A stretch of DNA of 64,000 nt from Micromonospora polyrhachis (lineage in GTDB: Bacteria; Actinomycetota; Actinomycetes; Mycobacteriales; Micromonosporaceae): positions 5,282,501-5,346,500 of the forward strand of contig NZ_JACHJW010000001.1 of NCBI RefSeq assembly GCF_014203835.1, written 5' to 3'. Within the stretch, counting starts at the first letter, position 1, and the number at the start of each line of letters is the position of its first letter. Of the stretch, positions 42,615 through 50,945 are shown piece after piece. The notes under the pieces were generated by a model. It was given only the letters and a program-made list of their open reading frames with translations. It was not told the DNA's origin and made no database searches. Made by a program: the position numbers and the translations under genes.

Positions 42615-43943
42615 GTGTTCATCACCGAACCACCCCGGGACGTTCCGGTCGTCGGCAGCTATGACGTCGTCGTGTGTGGCGGCGGCCCCGCGGGCCTCAC
42701 CGCCGCCGTGGCAGCGGCGCGCAACGGTGCCAGGACGTTGCTGATCGAGCGGTACGGCTTCATCGGCGGCATGTCGACCAGCGCGCTGGTCACTCCGATC
42801 AGCGAGTTCCGCCACAACGGCAAACAACACATCGGCGGCATCCCCTTCGAACTCCTGCGGAACGCGGCCGAGCTGGGCGGCGCCGACGTCTCACGCGACA
42901 GCGGGAACTACCCGATCAACGACGAGATCCTGAAGCTCGCGGCGCAGCGGCTCCTGCTCGACAGTGGCGTGACGCTGCTCTACCACTCCTGGGTGTCCGG
43001 CTGCATCACGAACGACGGCCGCGTCACCCACGTCATCGTGGAGAACAAGGCGGGACGGGTCGCCTACGAGGGCAAGGTGGTCGTCGACTGCACGGGTGAC
43101 GCCGACATCGTGCGGGCCGCCGGCTTCGAGACCGTCAAGGGTGACGTGCTGCAGCCCGCCTCCCTGTGGTTCCAGCTCGGTGGCGTGGACACCGACGCGC
43201 TGTCCCCGCTCTTCGAGGACGCCGTCGACGGCGTCCTGCCGGTCTCCGACGTGATCCGGGGCAGACTCGCCGAGCTCAACGCACAGGGAAAGATCCCGGT
43301 CTTCGGTGGCCCGTGGATCAACGGGTTCTTCCACGACGGCATGGTCAGCATCAACCTGTTGCGGGAGGCCACCGACGCCAGCGACCCCGAGTGGTTCACC
43401 CGCACCGAATGCAGCCTGCGCGAGAACCTGCACCTGATCATCGAGGTCATGCGCGAGAACTTCCCGGAGTTCAAGGACTGCTGGCTGGCGAAGTCGGGCA
43501 TCCAGACGGGCGTACGCGAGACCTATCACATCGTGGGCATGTACCAACTCACGAAGGACGACGTCCTCAATCCCAAGGCGTTCCCCGACACGATCGCCAA
43601 GGGCGCGCACGTCATCGACATCCACCAGAACGACAGCAACGACCAGAACGAGCTGGAGCTCCCCAGGCAGGAGTACAACGTCCCCCTCAGGTGTCTTGTG
43701 CCCCGGGGCAGCATCAACCTCATCACCGCTGGGCGGTGTCTCTCCGCCGACGGGCCCGGATTCGGCTCGGTGCGCGTGATGGCGACCTGCATGGCGATGG
43801 GGCAGGGGGCCGGCACCGCGGCGGCCCTCGGTGTGGAGAAGGGCTACCGCATGTCGGACGTGGACTTCGGCGTGCTCCGGCAGCGGCTCATCGACCAGGG
43901 TGCAGTCGTCGACTTCGACAACGTGAACCAGGGAGTGAGGTAG
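42615..43943 (+). CDS. FAD-dependent oxidoreductase (FAD_oxidored type)
   Basis: The 442-aa flavoprotein has the Rossmann motif VVVCGGGPAGLTAAVAAA, then ERYGFIGGMSTSALV as in FAD_oxidored (PF12831-like) enzymes, VDCTGDADIVRAAG, and the C-terminal NLITAGRCLSADGPGFGSVR. GTG at 42615 is chosen since GGAG lies six bases upstream; ATG at 42603 is in frame but has no ribosome site. It probably oxidises a sugar or alpha-hydroxy compound imported by the ABC system. It ends two bases before the next gene. Confidence 0.9.
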   Translation: MFITEPPRDVPVVGSYDVVVCGGGPAGLTAAVAAARNGARTLLIERYGFIGGMSTSALVTPISEFRHNGKQHIGGIPFELLRNAAELGGADVSRDSGNYPINDEILKLAAQRLLLDSGVTLLYHSWVSGCITNDGRVTHVIVENKAGRVAYEGKVVVDCTGDADIVRAAGFETVKGDVLQPASLWFQLGGVDTDALSPLFEDAVDGVLPVSDVIRGRLAELNAQGKIPVFGGPWINGFFHDGMVSINLLREATDASDPEWFTRTECSLRENLHLIIEVMRENFPEFKDCWLAKSGIQTGVRETYHIVGMYQLTKDDVLNPKAFPDTIAKGAHVIDIHQNDSNDQNELELPRQEYNVPLRCLVPRGSINLITAGRCLSADGPGFGSVRVMATCMAMGQGAGTAAALGVEKGYRMSDVDFGVLRQRLIDQGAVVDFDNVNQGVR

Positions 43944-43945
43944 CG

Positions 43946-45403
43946 GTGAAACGTCTGGGGAGGTCCGTGCTGGGCCTGCTGCCGGACAACGTCGCCGTGC
44001 CGCAGTACGGCGACCAGGACGTACGGGTCGGGATCGTGCACTTCGGGGTGGGCAACTTCCACCGAGCGCACCAGGCCATGTATCTCGACCGGCTGATGAA
44101 CGTCGGGCTGGCCCGGGACTGGGCGATCTGTGGGGTGGGCCTGCTGGAGGGCGATGCGCGGATGCGCGACGCCCTGCGGGGGCAGGACGGTCTCTACACC
44201 CTGACCCTGCGCCACCCCGACGGTACCGACGAGATCTCGGTCATCGGCTCGATCGCCCGCTTCCTGTACGCCCCGGAGCAGCCCGAGGCGGTGCTGGAAC
44301 AGTTGGTCTGCCCCGACGTGCGCATCGTCTCGCTGACCATCACCGAAGGCGGGTACGTCGCTGACCCGATCAACGGCAGGAACCCCGAGGACGACCCGCT
44401 CGTCGCGGCGGAGGTCGCCGGCGGTCTGGCGCAGCCGCGTACCGCGTTCGGCTGGATCGTCGCGGCGCTGCGCGAACGGCGGGCCCGGGGCATCGCCCCA
44501 TTCACGGTGCTGTCCTGCGACAACATCCCCGGCAACGGGCAGGTGAGCCGGCTCTCCGTGGAAGGTGTCGCGCGCCTGGTCGACCCGCAGCTGGCGGAGT
44601 GGATCGCCGCCGAGGTCGCCTTCCCCGCCACGATGGTCGACCGCATCACCCCGGTCACCGCGCCGGCCGACCTCGACCGCGTCCGGGAGACGCTCGGGGT
44701 CGAGGACGCCTGGCCGGTGGCCAGCGAACCGTTCGCCCAGTGGGTCGTCGAGGACCACTTCCCGAACGGGCGCCCGCCCCTGGAGCAGGTCGGCGTCACC
44801 CTCACCGGCGACGTCGAGCCGTACGAGGCGATCAAGCTGCGGCTGCTCAACGGCGCGCACCAGGCGATGGCCTACCTCGGGCAGCTGGCCGGCTTCACCT
44901 ATGTGGACGAGGCCTGCGCCGACCCGCGGTTCGCTGGCTTCGTGCGCGCGTACATCGAGCGCGAGGGGGTGCCGACCCTCACCGTGCCTGACGGCTTCGA
45001 CCTGCCCGGCTACATCGAGCAGCTCTTCGAACGTTTCGGCAACCCACAGGTGCGCGACCCGCTCGCGCGGCTCTCCGTGGACACCTCCAACCGCATCCCC
45101 AAGTTCCTGCTGCCCGTCGTGGCGGACCGGCTCGCCGCCGGTTCGTCCTGCCCGGTCGGCGCGGCCGTGATCGCGGCCTGGCGGGCCGGCTGCCGGTTGG
45201 CGGCGCAGGGACGCTTCACCCTCGACGACGCGGACGCCACGTTGCTGGTCGCCGCCGCCAGCGGCGACCAGCGCGACTTCCTCACGCAGGTTCCCACCCT
45301 CGCCCCGTTCGCCGCGAACCCGGGTTTCGTCGCCGCCTTCGAACGCGCCGCCGACCTCCTCGATCGCGGCGGCCCGGACGCGCTGATCGACGGCATCGAG
45401 TAA
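43946..45403 (+). CDS. Mannitol-dehydrogenase-family polyol/uronate oxidoreductase
   Basis: The 485-aa protein belongs to the long-chain mannitol dehydrogenase family: GIVHFGVGNFHRAHQAMYLD binds NAD(P), and KLRLLNGAHQAMAYLG holds the K-x5-N-x2-H catalytic set. The family covers mannitol, arabinitol, fructuronate and tagaturonate reductases, so the substrate could be a polyol or hexuronate. GTG with GAGG five bases upstream, two bases after the previous stop. With the PfkB kinase it suggests a route polyol to ketose to ketose phosphate. Confidence 0.92.
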   Translation: MKRLGRSVLGLLPDNVAVPQYGDQDVRVGIVHFGVGNFHRAHQAMYLDRLMNVGLARDWAICGVGLLEGDARMRDALRGQDGLYTLTLRHPDGTDEISVIGSIARFLYAPEQPEAVLEQLVCPDVRIVSLTITEGGYVADPINGRNPEDDPLVAAEVAGGLAQPRTAFGWIVAALRERRARGIAPFTVLSCDNIPGNGQVSRLSVEGVARLVDPQLAEWIAAEVAFPATMVDRITPVTAPADLDRVRETLGVEDAWPVASEPFAQWVVEDHFPNGRPPLEQVGVTLTGDVEPYEAIKLRLLNGAHQAMAYLGQLAGFTYVDEACADPRFAGFVRAYIEREGVPTLTVPDGFDLPGYIEQLFERFGNPQVRDPLARLSVDTSNRIPKFLLPVVADRLAAGSSCPVGAAVIAAWRAGCRLAAQGRFTLDDADATLLVAAASGDQRDFLTQVPTLAPFAANPGFVAAFERAADLLDRGGPDALIDGIE

Positions 45404-45413
45404 GGCGGTTGTC

Positions 45414-46373
45414 ATGCACAAGGTAATCTCGTTCGAGCGCGGGCTCAGCAGGTTCAAGCCCCTGGAGAACGTCGTCGTCTACGACGACTTCGACCTCGGC
45501 TTCAACGGCTGGCTCGACCTGACGCCCAACTTCGTCGGTCCCGGGTTCCAGCAACAGTCGTCGCGGCTCGACCTCGGCTCCTGGGGTCCGGCCCAACTCA
45601 GTGCCGCACCGATGCGCTTCGCCGCCTCGCACGGCTCCATGGAGGGCACGTACTCGCTGAAGCTTCCCACCCGGGCGGCTGCCGGCCCGTACGAGCAGCC
45701 GCCGATCGCCGGCAGCATGAGCACCGCGATCAAGCGGCTGTCGCTCAACGACCCGGACGCGCGGTACGTGCAACTTGAGGCGTGGTACAGCTACACGCCG
45801 CACCAGGACCGCGAGGGCCTCGGCGAGGAGGACATCCGCGCCTTCGGGATGTGGTTCGACATCCAGGACGGGGAGCACCGCTGGCAGCCCGGGGTCCGGT
45901 ACGTGAATTCCGTCAACGGCGAGCTGGTCAAGAAGTGGCAGTACTGGCAGGTCTCCGACGGCGTCACCCGGGAGCAGTGGACCGGGCTGGAGCACGGGTG
46001 GGAGCAGGTCGGGATCGATGCCCTCTGGTGCGGTCGTCGCTACGGTGACGGCTCCGCCGACGGCTTCCAGTGGATCCCGGGTGGTGCGCAGCAACTCGTC
46101 TACAACGAGAGCCCGGACAAGCTGAACTGGATGTACATGCGGCTGACCGTTGACGTCGTCGCTCGCGAGTATGTCGAGTTCCAGAGCGTCGACAAGGTCT
46201 TCGACCTGCGCGGGCTCAAGGCCACCCTGTCGCCCAAGTACGCCGGCATCACCCAGCTCATCAATCCCGTGTTCTACATCGAGGCGGGAGCGGACCGGAT
46301 CGTGAACATGTACATCGACTCGGTCGTCTACTCGACCGGTGCCACTTTTCCCGCGAAGCGAGGAGCGGTCTGA
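45414..46373 (+). CDS. Conserved protein of unknown function, paralogue A2 (319 aa)
   Basis: A clear paralogue of the protein at 41259: same opening (YDDFDLGFNGWLDLTPN), FAASHGSMEGTYSLKL, QDREGLGEEDIRAFG, VDKVFDLRGLK and MYIDSVVYST. It keeps the acidic and aromatic residues of A1. It is 10 residues longer, mostly at the C-terminus. Divergence shows the duplication is not recent. It overlaps B2 by one base (TGATG-type junction). Function unknown. Confidence 0.85.
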   Translation: MHKVISFERGLSRFKPLENVVVYDDFDLGFNGWLDLTPNFVGPGFQQQSSRLDLGSWGPAQLSAAPMRFAASHGSMEGTYSLKLPTRAAAGPYEQPPIAGSMSTAIKRLSLNDPDARYVQLEAWYSYTPHQDREGLGEEDIRAFGMWFDIQDGEHRWQPGVRYVNSVNGELVKKWQYWQVSDGVTREQWTGLEHGWEQVGIDALWCGRRYGDGSADGFQWIPGGAQQLVYNESPDKLNWMYMRLTVDVVAREYVEFQSVDKVFDLRGLKATLSPKYAGITQLINPVFYIEAGADRIVNMYIDSVVYSTGATFPAKRGAV

Positions 46374-46699
46374 TGCTCACCTCCGCCACCACGCTCGTCG
46401 AGCGACGCACGGTGCTCACGGGCGACTTCGGAACGCATCCCTACGAGGCGGGGTGGGCCACCGAGGCGCTGTTCTACGTGCGGACCGAGGGGCCCCATCC
46501 CACGCTGACCATTCAAGCGCAGGTCTCACCCGACGGCGTGGAGTGGCTGGACCGCGGTGCGCGGCTGACCCTGCCAAGCGACCGCTCGCTGATCGACGTG
46601 GAACTGTACGGGTTCGGCACGTGGATCCGCCTTTTCATCACCGGGTCCACGTCCGAGCAGCCGACGACTCTGTTGGTGCATCTGGCGCTCAAGGGCTGA
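46373..46699 (+). CDS. Small conserved protein, paralogue B2 (108 aa)
   Basis: Paralogue of the 107-aa protein at 42227: YEAGWATEALFYVRTEGPHPTLTI and STSEQPTTLLVHLALKG line up with the earlier copy. Its start overlaps the A2 stop, so A2 and B2 are translationally coupled, supporting a two-protein unit. Function unknown. Confidence 0.8.
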   Translation: MLTSATTLVERRTVLTGDFGTHPYEAGWATEALFYVRTEGPHPTLTIQAQVSPDGVEWLDRGARLTLPSDRSLIDVELYGFGTWIRLFITGSTSEQPTTLLVHLALKG

Positions 46700-46788
46700 C
46701 CGGCTCATCCGGAGCAGGGCTGAGGCGTGCGATGCGACTGACCGTCGACCGTTCAATCCGCCATGCTGGCAACGGTATCAGCGAGCCC

Positions 46789-46872
46789 GTGCTTGCCATG
46801 CTTGTGGCCGTGCTTGCCACGTCCGAGGCCGTACTTGCCACGTCCGAGGCCACGCTTGCCATGTCCGAGGCC
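46789..46872 (+). repeat. Four 21-bp tandem repeats upstream of lacI-type gene
   Basis: Units begin at 46789, 46810, 46831 and 46852; the core is CTTGCCACGTCCGAGGCC with 1-6 changes per copy. They lie in the 252-base gap before the LacI regulator, just ahead of a TAATAT -10-like sequence at 46881. They may be phased regulator sites or simple slippage DNA. Confidence 0.75.
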
Positions 46873-46951
46873 GCCGCCGCTAATATGGACTGTCGCATCC
46901 GGAGATCGATGTTGCGATTCCATGAGTGAATCTATGAGGAGACAGGCATCG

Positions 46952-48046
46952 ATGTCAAACCGACTCGAGGCGCCCCGCTACGCGACGATGCGCGAAGTCG
47001 CGGCGCTGGCGGGAGTCGGCGTGAAGACGGTGTCGCGAGTGCTCAACGGCGAGCCGAACGTTTCCGATCAACTGAGGGAGCGCGTCAATCGCGCGGCCGC
47101 CGCTCTCAACTATGAGCTCAACGTCTACGCCGGAGGCCTGCGGCGCGCAGGCGCGCGCACCAATGCGATCGGGCTGATGCTGGAGAGCGTCGACAATCCT
47201 TTCTCCGCCGCGATCCATCGAGGCGTCGAGACCGTGATGCGCCGACACTCGATCGTCGTGCTCGCGGAGAGCTTCGACGAGGACCCGGGCCGGGAGCGAA
47301 CCGTCGTCAAGGATTTCCTGCGACGGCGCGTCGACGGCCTCATCCTCACCACCGTCTCCCGCGATCAGGCATACCTCTCGGCCGAGGTCGCCCGAGGCAC
47401 GTCGATCGTCTTCGTCGACCGCCCCGCCGTGTCCGTCGCCTTCGACTCGGTCGTCTCCTGCAACTTCGACGGTGCGCTCATCGCGACCCGCCACATGCTG
47501 CAACACGGCCATCGGCGGCTCGCTTTCATCGGCGGCAACCAGCAGATCTGGACGCTCCGTGAACGGCGACGCGGCTTCCTCGACGAGCTCGACCGCTGGA
47601 ACATCGAATGCCCACCGGCCCACGACGTCACGGGCCTACTCGGCGAGGAAGAGGCGCGGCTCGCGGCGCACGCCATGCTCGACGCCCCCGATCCGCCGAC
47701 GGCGATCTTCCCGACGCAGAACCGCCTGGTCGTCGGCGTCGTGCGTGCGCTGCATGAGCGTGGCGTTCAGCACCGGGTGGCGATGGTCGGGTTCGACGAT
47801 GTCGAGCTTCTCGACCTGCTCGATCCGGGCGTGACCGTCGTTGCCCAGAACCCACATCGCCTGGGCGAGCTCGCGGCCGAGCGTCTACTCGCACGAATGG
47901 CGCGCAAGCCGCTCGAACTGGAGACGCTCAGGGTCCCGACGACGCTCGTCACGCGCGGGTCGGGGGAGATTCCGGGCCCCCACGCCGCCGAGGTGGTGAA
48001 CATACCTCGCCCCATGGGGAAGGCAGGTCGACCGAGCGGCGCGTGA
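46952..48046 (+). CDS. LacI-family transcriptional regulator
   Basis: The 364-aa protein has the LacI HTH (TMREVAALAGVGVKTVSRVL, about residues 12-31) with hinge helix and a periplasmic-binding-type effector core (NAIGLMLESVDNPFSAAIHRG). The ATG at 46952 is closest to the HTH; in-frame ATGs at 46934 and 46922 are possible and the nearest AGGAG lies ten bases before 46952. It likely represses the transporter and catabolic operon through the TGACA-N4-TGTCA sites at 35.6-35.75 kb. It marks the right edge of the accessory block. Confidence 0.92.
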   Translation: MSNRLEAPRYATMREVAALAGVGVKTVSRVLNGEPNVSDQLRERVNRAAAALNYELNVYAGGLRRAGARTNAIGLMLESVDNPFSAAIHRGVETVMRRHSIVVLAESFDEDPGRERTVVKDFLRRRVDGLILTTVSRDQAYLSAEVARGTSIVFVDRPAVSVAFDSVVSCNFDGALIATRHMLQHGHRRLAFIGGNQQIWTLRERRRGFLDELDRWNIECPPAHDVTGLLGEEEARLAAHAMLDAPDPPTAIFPTQNRLVVGVVRALHERGVQHRVAMVGFDDVELLDLLDPGVTVVAQNPHRLGELAAERLLARMARKPLELETLRVPTTLVTRGSGEIPGPHAAEVVNIPRPMGKAGRPSGA

Positions 48047-48236
48047 CGCGGGCACCGCAACCGTGCCGCCGGGGACGCGTGAGAGCTATCCGAATGAGGT
48101 TACGTCCGCGACTACCAGGGGCGCGACGTCCGCATCGGGCGCTGCGGTTGCCGCCCCCACGCTGCGACCGACGCGTCGTCGACCTCGCCCATGAACGGAT
48201 CAGACGTCGGCCCGTACTCGGCGAGCTGGTCCTGGG

Positions 48237-48890
48237 CTAGCCAGCCAGTGTGGGGAGGCGGCGTTCGACGATCGGTAGCACCTCGGCCACGGTGACCGGG
48301 CGATCCAGTTCGGCGGTGAGCGAGGTGACGCCGGCGTCCCGGATCCCGCACGGGACGATCCGGTCGAAGGCAGTCAGGTCGCAGTCGCAGTTGATGGAGA
48401 AGCCGTGCTGGGTGACGCCTCGGGCGACCCGGATGCCGATCGCGGCGACCTTGCGGGCCGGTCCCCGGTCGTCCTCCGGCACCCAGACCCCGCTGCGACC
48501 CTCGACCCGTCCGGCGGCCAGGCCCAGCTCGGCGCAGACGTCGATCAGCAACTGTTCCGTCCGGCGGACGTAGGCGACGACGTCGACCGGCTGTCCGCTG
48601 TCCGCCCCGGGGAGCTTCATGATCGGGTAGCCGACCAACTGCCCCGGTCCGTGCCAGGTGATCTTGCCGCCCCGGTCGACGTCGACCACCGGGGTGCCGT
48701 CCATCGGCCGGTCCCACGGCTCGGTGCGCTTGCCCGCCGTGTAGACGCTCGGGTGCTCCAACAGCAGCACGGTGTCGGGTCGTTCCCCAGCCACCACCGC
48801 CGCGTGCAGGTTGCGCTGTTCGTCCCACGCGGCCTGATATTCGACAACCCCGAGTCGTACGGCCGCCAAGCCGGAAATCGTACTGGTCAC
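48237..48890 (-). CDS. lipB: Octanoyl-ACP:protein N-octanoyltransferase
   Basis: The 217-aa enzyme moves octanoate from ACP to lipoyl-domain lysines. It has [17 protein letters not shown], and the catalytic Lys/Cys pair in [10 protein letters not shown] and IVPCGIRD. The product is matured by LipA, now 28.4 kb away on the same strand. The 190 bases between its stop and the LacI gene contain no feature I can support. Its presence fixes the right end of the insert. Confidence 0.97.
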   Translation of the reverse strand: MTSTISGLAAVRLGVVEYQAAWDEQRNLHAAVVAGERPDTVLLLEHPSVYTAGKRTEPWDRPMDGTPVVDVDRGGKITWHGPGQLVGYPIMKLPGADSGQPVDVVAYVRRTEQLLIDVCAELGLAAGRVEGRSGVWVPEDDRGPARKVAAIGIRVARGVTQHGFSINCDCDLTAFDRIVPCGIRDAGVTSLTAELDRPVTVAEVLPIVERRLPTLAG

Positions 48891-48992
48891 GACGCCCAGC
48901 CTAGCCCTGTTCGCCGAGTCGGACGCCGGTGACGGCGGTCACCGGTGGCCGTGCCGCAGGTCAGCGGTCGCGTCGGCGGTCGGTGGCCTGGG

Positions 48993-50828
48993 TCAGGCGG
49001 GCGGCACGCGCCAGAGCCAGACGTCCTCGACCCGTTCCGGCGGGCCGAACAGCTCGGTCGCGGTCTGCCGCAGCGCCTCGGTGTGGACCGGGAACTTCGC
49101 GCCGTGCACCTGGTCGGCGAGGACGACCACCTCGACCCGCCAGTAGCGCAGGTCGGCGCGGGCCTCGGCCCGGTCGGCGTTGGTGATGGTCGGCACGATT
49201 CCGGTCTCGGCCGCGCGTAGCAGCACCGCGTCGGTGTAGCGGGGCACCGGGCCGATCCTGCCGCGGCCGTCCGGCCCGCCCGGCCCGAGGAAGAAGCCGG
49301 ACGGGATGGCGAACTCACCCTGTCGATGGGAGAGGGCGTACGCCTGCCAGCGTTGCCCGTCCGGCGTCACGTCGAGGGTGAGCGGCAGTGGCGTCAGCAC
49401 CCCGCCCGGGGAGACGTACTCCCGCCAGGTGCCGGAGGTGATGAACCTCGGGATCGGCTCCCGCTCGACGGTCAGCAGCGGGGTGGGCAGCAGGGGGATC
49501 AGGGCCAGCGCGAACGCCGCCGCCCAGCCGAGGCGTACCGGACGGCGCTGCGGCCGGTTGGCGACGAGCTGGTCCACCGCGTACGCCAGGAGTAGCCCGA
49601 CGAGCGGTGCCACGACCAACGCGAGCCGGGAGGGGAGCGCGGCATTGACCACCGGCAGCTTCCCGAGCAGGGCGTACGGCAGTGGCACGTCGGTGTGCTC
49701 GCCGAAGATCTTCATGCGTGGTCCCCAGGACAGCACGGTGAAGGTCAGCGCGGTGACGCCCAGCGCGCGGAGCGTGGCGCGTCGGCCGGCGTCGGCGTGC
49801 CGCCACAGCAGGACGAAGCAGCCGATGGTGAGCAGCAGCAGTGGAATGCCGAGGAAGGAGTTCTCCTCGGTCGGATTGGGCGCCAGCGAAGTGTCCCACC
49901 CGAGCGCACCGGCCAGTGACCGTTGCGGGAACGCGCCGTAGGCGGCGATGTCCTCGGCGTGGATGATCGGGTCGAAGCCGGTGCCGTGGAACCGTTGCGG
50001 CCCGAAGAAGTGCAGCCACAGCGGGTACGACAGCAGCACGAAGGCGGTGGCGCCGGCGATGCCGAGGCCCCGCAGGAAGTCGGGTAGGGCGGCCCGGACC
50101 TCGGCGCGCCGGGACGGGGTGAGTGCCCAGACGCCGCAGAACACCCCGAGGGCCAGGGCGGTGAAGAAGAGCCCTTCGGCGGCGATGGAGAAGGCGACGG
50201 CGATGAGTACGCCGAGCACGAGCCCGTTGCGCAGCCAGCGCCCCGGTTGCCGCAGCCGCAGCACCCACCAGACGAGGATCGGCACCAGCCACCCGGCGGA
50301 CCAGTTCAGGTGGGCGTTGGCGTGCGACACCATGCCGGGCGCGAAGCCGATGAAGAGGCCGCCGATCAGGGCGGCCAGTGGGCTGCGCAGCAGGTGCCGG
50401 GAGAGCAGCCAGTACCAGGCGAGCGCGGTGGCGGCGAGGTTGAGCGTGAGGATCACCAGGAAGGTGGCGGGCGGGCCGATCAGGTAGGTCAGCGGGGCGA
50501 ACACCACGGCGTACACGGTGATCGAGGTGTTGACCGCGAGGTTGACCCCGTCCGGGACGTTCATCAGGTAGGTCAACAGCGGGTTCTCGCCGTGGGTGAG
50601 GGCGTGCGCGCCGAATGCCAGTAGCCACTCGAAGAGGGCCTGGTCGCTGGAGTTCACGGTGATCGCCCGCTGGTTCGGCGCGCCCCACAGTCCACTGGTC
50701 ACCCAGACCGCGAGGGCCAACGCGGTGACCACGGCGATCAGGTCGAGCCGACGGTTCCGCCGGGGGGCGGGCGGGGCGCTCGACGATTCCGGTGACGGTT
50801 TGGCGAGCGGGGGCGGCGGGATCGGCAC
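48993..50828 (-). CDS. Polytopic membrane protein, GT-C/YfhO-like
   Basis: The 611-aa protein starts at GTG, with a Pro-rich cytoplasmic tip and about 11 hydrophobic helices through residue 440, then a soluble tail of about 150 residues (from TPLLTVEREPIPRFITSG). The first loop carries NSSDQALFEWLLAFGAHALTHG, where the Asp may be the GT-C catalytic acid. It probably modifies a cell-envelope glycan with a lipid-linked sugar, but donor and acceptor are unknown. It is divergent from the CooC-like ATPase gene. Confidence 0.75.
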   Translation of the reverse strand: MPIPPPPLAKPSPESSSAPPAPRRNRRLDLIAVVTALALAVWVTSGLWGAPNQRAITVNSSDQALFEWLLAFGAHALTHGENPLLTYLMNVPDGVNLAVNTSITVYAVVFAPLTYLIGPPATFLVILTLNLAATALAWYWLLSRHLLRSPLAALIGGLFIGFAPGMVSHANAHLNWSAGWLVPILVWWVLRLRQPGRWLRNGLVLGVLIAVAFSIAAEGLFFTALALGVFCGVWALTPSRRAEVRAALPDFLRGLGIAGATAFVLLSYPLWLHFFGPQRFHGTGFDPIIHAEDIAAYGAFPQRSLAGALGWDTSLAPNPTEENSFLGIPLLLLTIGCFVLLWRHADAGRRATLRALGVTALTFTVLSWGPRMKIFGEHTDVPLPYALLGKLPVVNAALPSRLALVVAPLVGLLLAYAVDQLVANRPQRRPVRLGWAAAFALALIPLLPTPLLTVEREPIPRFITSGTWREYVSPGGVLTPLPLTLDVTPDGQRWQAYALSHRQGEFAIPSGFFLGPGGPDGRGRIGPVPRYTDAVLLRAAETGIVPTITNADRAEARADLRYWRVEVVVLADQVHGAKFPVHTEALRQTATELFGPPERVEDVWLWRVPPA

Positions 50829-50890
50829 GGCCGGAGGTTACCAACAGTCAGGCGACACGCCCATGTCGTGCGACAACTTGACGAGCTTAT

Positions 50891-50905
50891 TGAAAATGAC
50901 TATCA
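50891..50905 (+). promoter_or_regulatory. Zur-box-like operator
   Basis: TGAAAATGACTATCA differs only slightly from the actinobacterial Zur consensus (TGAAAATGATTTTCA form). It lies 40 bases before the CooC-like ATPase start, in the promoter position, amid a GC-rich background where such an AT-rich palindrome is rare. Fur-type binding is an alternative. Confidence 0.6.
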
Positions 50906-50945
50906 CTTCAGGTGGCAACCGAAAGCGCCTGGAAGGACGCGCATT

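Larger units (their letters stand above)
19850..48236. other. Accessory block separating lipA from lipB
   Basis: LipB (48237-48890, minus) and LipA (18866-19813, minus) are normally adjacent in actinobacteria, and the flanking genes here keep the conserved order. The DNA between them holds about 23 intact genes unrelated to lipoylation, in four modules, plus a transposon relic. No tRNA, integrase or clear attachment repeats were seen at the edges, so the mechanism of gain is unclear. Confidence 0.75.

Noticed and set aside
43844-45457. 537-codon minus-strand frame opposite the mannitol-dehydrogenase-like gene
   Set aside because: Antisense shadow; residues are Arg/Gly/Asp-rich without motifs.
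48047-48236. Small plus-strand ORF between LacI and lipB
   Set aside because: Arg-rich, no ribosome site; partly antisense to the lipB end.
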